Below the pieces are notes generated by a model. The model searched no databases and was not told where the DNA came from. It was given only the letters and a program-made list of their open reading frames with translations. From Pseudocercospora fijiensis CIRAD86 (Eukaryota; Ascomycota; Dothideomycetes; Mycosphaerellales; Mycosphaerellaceae), in contig NW_006921535.1 of NCBI RefSeq assembly GCF_000340215.1, positions 1,802,483 through 1,866,482 of the forward strand: a stretch of DNA of 64,000 nt, written 5' to 3'. The number at the start of each line of letters is the position of its first letter. Positions within the stretch are counted from its first letter, which is position 1. The position numbers and the translations under genes are program-made. Below are positions 57,521-64,000 of this stretch, piece after piece.

Positions 57521-59770
57521 AAACGATACTTTATAATCCGTCTCTTTAAATATAGGCAATATCGATGCTAGGTAGTGTTTAAATACATTAATATAGGTCT
57601 CCCGAATAGGCTCTAGTATGCGAGCAAGCTAATTAGAGTCTATACTATTAGGGGGCATAGGTTTATCGTTATTACTACCGAGTAGGTCGGCGGTCGGATT
57701 AGCTAGAGTTAGGTTGCTAATAAATAGGACCCTAATATTATTAGGGCACTCGCTAATATTAATGTGTTTAATGTCCTCTTTCCTAGCGATTCTAAATCGC
57801 TACTTCTAAATGCCTAAGTCTATAGCTATAGTATAGTGCTTAAGAACAGGGTTGCTAATAATAATAGTAGCTCCCCTATATAGGTTGTCTATATCTACTA
57901 CGTAGGCAGTAAAGTCTAGTAGGCGTTTATTTCCGAGGTCGTCCTTTAGAGCTATAGGAATATAGTAGGCCCTATAGGTTAAGTGCCGAGCGTTATTAAA
58001 CTAAGTAAGGGTTAGTAGGTTAGTCTTCGGCAGTTGTCGAAGGTCTAATTGCTTAGCTAGGCAATGGCTAATAAGGGCACTAACTGAATTTCCTAGATCT
58101 AGCATAACCTTAGTTTAATAGGTAGTGCCCTTCGTATACTATATAAGGTAGGAGCGTATTATAGCTAGCACAATGTCGATAGTCTTACGCCGCACGAGGC
58201 TAACGGTTAGTGCGGCGCTTATTCTTTTTTCGAAGGACCGATAGGGGTAGCATTAGCGGCTAAAAGGTGCTTACGGTGCTCGGCGGTAGTACGGTCGATT
58301 CGGGCCTAATCCTTAGGTTTGTCGCATTAGCCTAGTAGGTAGCTAGTGCTATCGTAGTTAAAGCACTTCAATCCGGTTAGGAGGTTGCTATGTCTACTCG
58401 GATTGGCGCTAGAGCTAGAGGAACGATTAGGGGCATATAGAAATAAGCCTCTTCCTTGTCCTCTTCCTCGCTAGGGGTTTCTACCGTAGTATCGGCCCCT
58501 GCCTCTCCTACGTTAGTCGTTACTGTTTCTATTATTAGCAGTATTAGTTTAGGGAGTACTTCCTTAGTTTCTACCGCGGCTACTACGGTTGGTAGATAGT
58601 CGTATCTTAGATTCTAACCGTTGCTATAGCTATACTATACGCTCTATAGTTTCGACTTTAACTATAAATTGAATACGTATAAGATTGGCCTGTTTAAACA
58701 CACGGCGGCGGTCTAATTCAAGGACTAATTCCTATCTCAATTTAGGGCGTATTTCGGAGATCTAGATAGAATTAGTTTTAGGTAGCAAATCGTCCTTAAG
58801 GGTCTTTAGATAGGCCTTAAAGGATCGAGAGGTTTAGTCGGCCTTTTGTTTAGTACGTAGGTATTAGTCTTAGGCGTGCTGCTAGCGTAATATAGGGTTG
58901 CTAAGGGTGTTTAGCATAATAGTCTTGTAGTCCTGCTATTAAACAGCGGTCTGATCGTTAAGGGATTTAAAATAGTTATCCTAGGTACGCTTTAGGTCGC
59001 TATTAATGTACTATATAGCGTAGACGACTAATAAGTAGTTATCTAGCAAGGCCCTTAGTGCATTCCGCTAGTTCAATTTACAATTACGTATATAATTATT
59101 GTACTGCTTGCGGCTAGAGCTATTAAACACGGTATAGTCCTTAAGTTTAGCATCCTTCTTCTAGACAGGTAGCGAGGAAGGTCCCGCTATTAGTTTAGCA
59201 TTAGTTGTTAGGGCCTCCTATAGGCGGCGAATCTCGAGGAGATTATTCCTTAGCTATTATTCTTAACATAGGGCAGTAAGCCTGTTTTAGGTAGCTTCTT
59301 AAAGTCTCGCTACTAGCTAGGGCCTAAAGGCTAGTTAGCTATATCGACGGTTGACAATATTGCTAAGAATGTCGTTAACGGGCAACGATAGGTTATCCCC
59401 TTCGATTATAGGTTCTTTAGTAGGCCCTCTAGTAGGCTCTTTAGTAGGCACCTTAGTAGGAGGTACTTTAGTAGGCACTTTAGCAGGAGGCGCTTTAGTA
59501 GGCACTGTGCCGCTAGCGTTATCGTTGCTAGCGCTGCTAGCGGCAGCACGGTTGTTGTTTCGTAATAAACCGGCTATTATAAGGGGCGTTACTAATAATA
59601 TATTATTAGCCCCTAAGATGCGGATATAGCGGAATTAGTAGATATCGGCCTAGTATGCTTAACTTAGTATAATAGGCCGTATAGAAGGCCTTGCTTAATA
59701 ATTGGTACGGTTGTTTTAATAGAATGGTACGTGTAGGTCCCGTTCTTCGGGCGTAATATAGTTAAATCGA
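57520..59770 (-). pseudogene. Gypsy-1A gag and protease
   Basis: Read on the minus strand. The N-terminal part contains a Pro-Thr-Lys repeat region (about 59,400-59,490) and capsid-like helices with LKALLDNYL-type segments. An Arg/Gly-rich stretch follows (GRGRYYGRNP, about 58,460-58,500). A zinc knuckle CFNYDSTSYLLG then Cys lies near 58,320-58,375, with mutated ligands. The protease active site is seen as MLDLGNSVSALIS (about 58,070-58,110; the usual DSG has become DLG). The frame remains sensible to about 57,520, where the Helitron begins. Stops are at Gln/Trp positions. Confidence 0.8.
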
Positions 59771-59847
59771 TAGTTTTCGTAGCTATACCGCTAAAAGCTT
59801 AAAATAAGGACTATCTAGCTACTGCCCTTAAAGGGTAGATCGAATAC

Positions 59848-60048
59848 TATATAAGAAGGGTTATATTAGCAGGTAGATAGGGTAGTAGTAAATTAGTATA
59901 GTATTCGATAGAGATCTAGGAGGAGAGGGAGGAAGGTAGGAGAGTTAGCCTAACGCTAAGCGCTAAGCCCTACCTAAGGCATTAAGACCCTAGCTTTACT
60001 CGGCCTAATTACATACCAATTATGTGTAGCCTCCTTAGCCCTAACACA
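59848..60048 (-). repeat. Gypsy-1A 5' LTR
   Basis: 201 bp, the same length as 27,560-27,760. It is followed without spacer by the LTR of Gypsy-1B. Confidence 0.85.
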
Positions 60049-60240
60049 GTATAAGAAGGGTTATATTAGCAGGTAGATAGGGTAGTAGTAAATTAGTATA
60101 GTATTCGATAGAGATCTAAGAGGAGAGGGAGGAAGGCAGGCTAGTTAGCCTAACGCTAAGCGCTAAGCCCTGCCTAAGGCATCCGGACCCTAGCTTTACT
60201 TAGTCTAGTTATATACTAAACACGTATAACCTCTAATATA
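60049..60240 (-). repeat. Gypsy-1B 3' LTR
   Basis: About 192 bp, matching the 1A LTRs, starting GTATAAGAAGG and ending near CTCTAATATA. It abuts the 1A LTR with no target duplication between them. Confidence 0.8.
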
Positions 60241-61499
60241 CGCTTCCCTTCTAAAGGCCGCGCCCTCGTAGCCTGTCTATATTCTAACCTAATCTCCGTT
60301 ACCGCTAACTTAGTAGATTAGCTAAGCTATTTAGCCGCGCTAAATTAAACACTTAACTACCTAATTATATAACTATATCAAACCTTACCTTCTAGTACAA
60401 TATCTAACTTCTAACTAAGCTATTACTGTCGTAGTAACAATAAGGTAATATATAACTATAAGAATTAAGGACTATCGACTAATTATAATACGAGTATACC
60501 TTCCCTACTATAATAGGTAGGTATACGGGATATTGTAGTACTGCCCCCGTTCTAAGTAATATCGTACCGAGTTCTCTACGTCTACTCTTAAAAGACCTAG
60601 AAATGTCCGCTTCCGAGGGTTGTCCGCTTCCGAGGGATTGTTCTTATTATTACGAGGGATTGTTCTTATTATTACGAGGGCTATTATTTACTATCGTAGT
60701 TTCGCTAGCCCTAATTAGCTAGGTTTAGCAGCCTTCAAGTGTCAATCTTATCTTATCTTTTTAAAAAAAACACGGTTCGTCCGGTTTCTATAGGTAAAGG
60801 CTATTATAAGTATAGTAGTTAAGGTTCGCCTCGCTTAAAGGGTCGGAAAGATCGAGGAGTAACTTATTGTCCGTAAGATCGACCCTAGCTAGCTTAGCTC
60901 TATAGTTTTGCCCTTAGTTAGTCTATTAACTCAATCTTTTAAGCCTTAATATTTTAACTTAGCCTTAAAGTTTTAATTAAACCTTTAATACAGCTATTCT
61001 TTTAACTTGATTAGTGTAGTACGCTTCCGGCCTTAGGCCGCAGTATAGGTAAGGTTGTCTTCGCAAGTGCAGCGACAATAATAGGTAATATAATAATAGC
61101 GGCGCTAGTCGTCTTAGCGCTAACTTTACCTTCTTCTAATTTCCTTCTTTAACTAATAACAACTCGGCAATACCGTTACTAATATAGCCGTACCTTTCCT
61201 TCTTTAAGCGGCAATACACTCCGTAATACCGTTACTAATACGGCCGCGCCGTCCTCGCCGATTGCCTAGGCCTCGAGGCCTCGATAGAATAAAGAAATAA
61301 GAGGAGGACCTAAATACTAAGAGAAGGGCCTTATTACGTTAGTAAAGAGGTAGAGCCCTTAAAAGAGCATACGATTAGTTAACGCGTCGTAGCGCGCCTA
61401 TTAACCTTCGGTACGCATTTACTATTGCGGTATAGTTTTATTATCCCTTATTACTAACAATTGCTTGCCTCTAATTAGTTAGCTAATAGCACCCCGGGG

Positions 61500-64000
61500 G
61501 TAGCATTAATCCTAGGCCTTAATAGTAACATTATAAGCTTTTAGTCTTCTTCTTGTTCTTTACGCTAGTCTAATACTTATCTAATAGCTCGGCTATATCC
61601 TCGAAGGAGTCTTTAGCTTCCTATAAGTCCTATTTAGGCGAATAGCCTTGCTATCTTAATAGGTACTCCTTCTTGCCTTATCTAGTCCGATGCTTTAGGA
61701 TACGTTCTATAGACTATAGCTCTTTACTATTAGCTAGTATATCTTCGTGTTTAGTAGGAGCTTCTTTAAGGCCTCTACGGTAGTAATATAGTTTAAGGAG
61801 GGAGATATAGAAGGTATTATAGATAGTATAGTGTAGTAGGAGCTACAACTAATAGGCCTATACGGAGGAGCCTTTAACTTCTCGGATACGGAATAGGCTA
61901 ATGTATCTCGGTGCGAGTTTGGGCCTTGTTTTGCTATTAGGTAATAGGTGTTTGCGGATGCGGAGGTTCTTAGTGCTTAGCATAACTAGGTCGCCTTGCT
62001 TAAAGGTTATTAGCGTATAGTGTTTGTTATAATAGGCCTTCTAATAGGTCTGTGCCTTCGCTAGTTTGTTAGCTAACTTAGTATAAATTTCCCGTATCTT
62101 TTAAACCCTCTTAATAGCCGCTAGTGTTTTAGGTACTTAACGCGCTTCCCTTTCCTTACGCTCGGCCTCGAGCGATAGGGGGTCTTATAGCATAGTAGCG
62201 TTCTAGCCTATTATAGCTATATATAGTAAAACCTTAGTTAATAAGTAGACACTATTATTATATACGAATTTAGCTAGCTATAGGAGGTTAACCTAGTCGT
62301 TAGGGTTGTTATTAATATAGCTACGTAGGTACTGCTATAGGGTAGCATTTTGCCTCTCTATTTGGCCGTTGGTCTGTAAATAGAAGGCTATTAATAGCCG
62401 ATGCTTTAGTCTTAGCTATAGGCATAATTCGTTCTAATAGTGCGATATAAATGTCGAGCCCCTATCGGAGACTATCCCCTTAGGGGTCCCCTAATAGCTA
62501 TAGAAGATATTGTTCTATAGTGCTTTGGCTATATCGATAGTCGTCTAATCCTTCCGAGTAGGAATATAACGAGCGCTCTTAGTAAATCGGTCTACGACAA
62601 CTAGGATAGCATTATACATATCCTTACTACCCCTACGCTTAGCAGGCGGAAGGCCTATAATAAAGTCTATTATAAGCTTAGCAAATAGCTTCTTTAGAAT
62701 AGGAAGCGAAGACAACTCGCCGAATAGCAAGTACTTCGGTGCTTTAACTCGCTAGCATACTATATAGGTCTATATATACTCCTTTATATACCGCTTACTA
62801 TTTAGCTAGTAGTATATACGCGATAGTAACTCGTGCGACCTCTCTATACTATAGTAACTAGCGAGCTTACTATTATAGTGCCTCTTTAAAAGCTCTTGTC
62901 TAATCGATTGTTTAGCGGGGATATAGTATCTGCCCTTAAACTTTAAGTAACCTCGGTCGTCGATCGACTAATTATTACTCTTACTAGATCGAGTCTTTCG
63001 CCTACTTATAAGCTTATCGATACGTTTAGTAGCAAAGGCGTCCCTCTACTAAGCACGTAACAGCTCGTTTATAAACAATTAACTATCCCTATTTGCAAGG
63101 TTATTTAATAGTACCCTCGCTATTAAACGAGGTACGCATTATATGCATCTAATAGCACTAGTAGCCGGATTAACTATACTAGTGCTTTAATCGCTATTAC
63201 TATATATAGCGATATCGACTAGGGAGTTATTATAACTTCTCCTATCTGTATTCTTAGCCCTTGCCTTAACACGTACTATTAATATAGTAAGAGCATTAAT
63301 ATACTTTAAGCCGTCGTAGAGTCCGGTAAGCCGCTTATCCTACGCTTGCTTATTAATAATACGGGCTATAGCAATCTTATACTATAGGGTTAGAAACAAA
63401 GAATTAATGTGTTAATAAGTCTCGCTATCGTAATTAGGCCGCCTCGATAGGCTATCGGTAGGGTTACTTACGCCTAGCCGGTATAATATATTAAAATCGA
63501 ACCTAGCGAGGTAGACGGCCTATCTAGCCTATCGACCTATAACTCTAGTAACCTTAGTAATGCTACGGAGGTTGTTATAGTCCGTATAGACCTAAATAGT
63601 ATGCTATATACTATCGAGATAGTAGCGCTAGTACTTAAAGGCTTCTACGATTACTAAGAGCTCTTACTCGTAGGTTTTATATCGACGTTCTATATCGATT
63701 ATCTTCCGTAAAAAGAAGGCAATCGGGTACTAGTAATAGATATTAGCTAATTGCTATAATATAATAGCCGATATAGCGAACTGTAAAGCGTTAGTCTTAA
63801 TCCGGATCTGTTTGCTTAGTATAAAATAGTATAACAAGGGGACTTTAGTAAAGCGCTTCTTTAAACCGTTAAAAGCGGCTTGTGCTCTATTAGTCTATTT
63901 AAACTCTCTAGATAGATTAGCCTTAGTTTTAGTAAGCTTAGTTAGGGGCATTATATACCGCGAATAGCCCTTAATAAAGCGACGATAGAAATTAGCGAAG
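61500..64000 (-). pseudogene. Gypsy-1B pol, 3' part
   Basis: Minus strand from the window end: [12 protein letters not shown] of the reverse transcriptase end, then RNase H, a SLSRRPNYDSETY linker, and integrase (KLIIDFIIGLPPAKRRG and VVVDRFTKSARYIPTRKD at about 62,545-62,690, one of the few long open stretches left). A chromodomain follows at about 61,560-61,710. The upstream part of the element lies beyond the window. RIP stops are at Gln/Trp codons. Confidence 0.85.

Larger units (their letters stand above)
27560..60048 (-). mobile_element. Ty3/Gypsy element 1A (minus strand), host of Gypsy-2 and the Helitron
   Basis: Two LTR copies of exactly 201 bp (27,560-27,760 and 59,848-60,048) bound it. 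Internal parts read on the minus strand from right to left: gag with CCHC and protease (59.8-57.5 kb), start of reverse transcriptase (39.2-38.7 kb), then the rest of reverse transcriptase, RNase H, integrase and chromodomain (31.8-28.9 kb). It is split by the Helitron (about 39.2-57.5 kb) and by Gypsy-2 (31,814-38,711). Gene order puts it in the chromodomain-bearing Gypsy group. LTR differences are mostly C/T and G/A. Without the insertions it would be about 7 kb. Confidence 0.85.
60049..64000 (-). mobile_element. Ty3/Gypsy element 1B (minus strand), cut by window end
   Basis: A second member of the Gypsy-1 family, in the same orientation, directly abutting 1A. It has an LTR at 60,049-60,240, a 3' non-coding region with the TGTCCGCTTCCGAGGG repeats, then chromodomain, integrase and RNase H up to 64,000, where reverse transcriptase has just begun on the minus strand. 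It is collinear with 27,560-31,400 and similarly RIP-mutated. Confidence 0.88.

Noticed and set aside
59351..59629. Plus-strand Gly/Leu/Val-rich ORF
   Set aside because: Shadow of the Pro-Thr-Lys repeats of Gypsy-1A gag on the minus strand.
59612..59665. tRNA-Leu-like 5' half (AGCGGAATTAGTAGA)
   Set aside because: It is antisense to the gag frame of Gypsy-1A, which explains the sequence, and no matching 3' half follows.

Overview
The window reads as filamentous ascomycete (Pezizomycotina) nuclear DNA. Introns are short (about 50-100 bp) with GT...CTGAC...AG signals, intergenic regions are compact, and there is massive repeat-induced point mutation (RIP), which is known from this group. A Dothideomycete-like source is plausible but not provable from the sequence alone. 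There are two compartments with a sharp border near 10.19 kb.

Positions 1-10,188 are ordinary, GC-balanced and gene-bearing. They hold a five-exon MFS transporter (minus), a PHD-finger nuclear protein (plus) with a CRE/ATF site and a CTATTGT cluster upstream, a broken Cys-rich locus (plus), and a Ser/Thr-rich single-pass membrane protein (minus) whose first exon is unresolved.

Positions 10,189-64,000 are a RIP-mutated island made almost entirely of nested transposons. TpA is abundant, CpA and TpG are depleted and CpG is kept. Reading frames are mostly uninterrupted except for TAG/TAA/TGA at former Gln and Trp codons, so protein families can still be recognised. Nest 1: a TIR element with 11-bp satellite arms (10,189-26,319) contains a Tad-like LINE (11,105-25,549), which contains hAT copy 1 (15,756-25,321). 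Nest 2: a Ty3/Gypsy element on the minus strand (Gypsy-1A, 27,560-60,048) contains a second Gypsy (Gypsy-2, 31,814-38,711) and a Helitron (about 39.2-57.5 kb). The Helitron contains hAT copy 2 (44,413-53,961). A second Gypsy-1 (1B) abuts at 60,049 and runs off the window.

The most striking content is the 9.55-kb hAT element, present twice with different perfect 8-bp target duplications (AGGGGGAA and ACCTTAAA). Besides a BED-finger hAT transposase it carries two intron-containing histone H3-fold genes: one divergent with a long tail, and one close to canonical H3 with an enlarged tail. It also carries at least two unidentified genes. Its introns, spacers and ends are studded with GCCGGC-core repeats (TAGCCGGCA/TGCCGGCTA). 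I read it as a cargo-bearing hAT family that may act on chromatin, later silenced by RIP.
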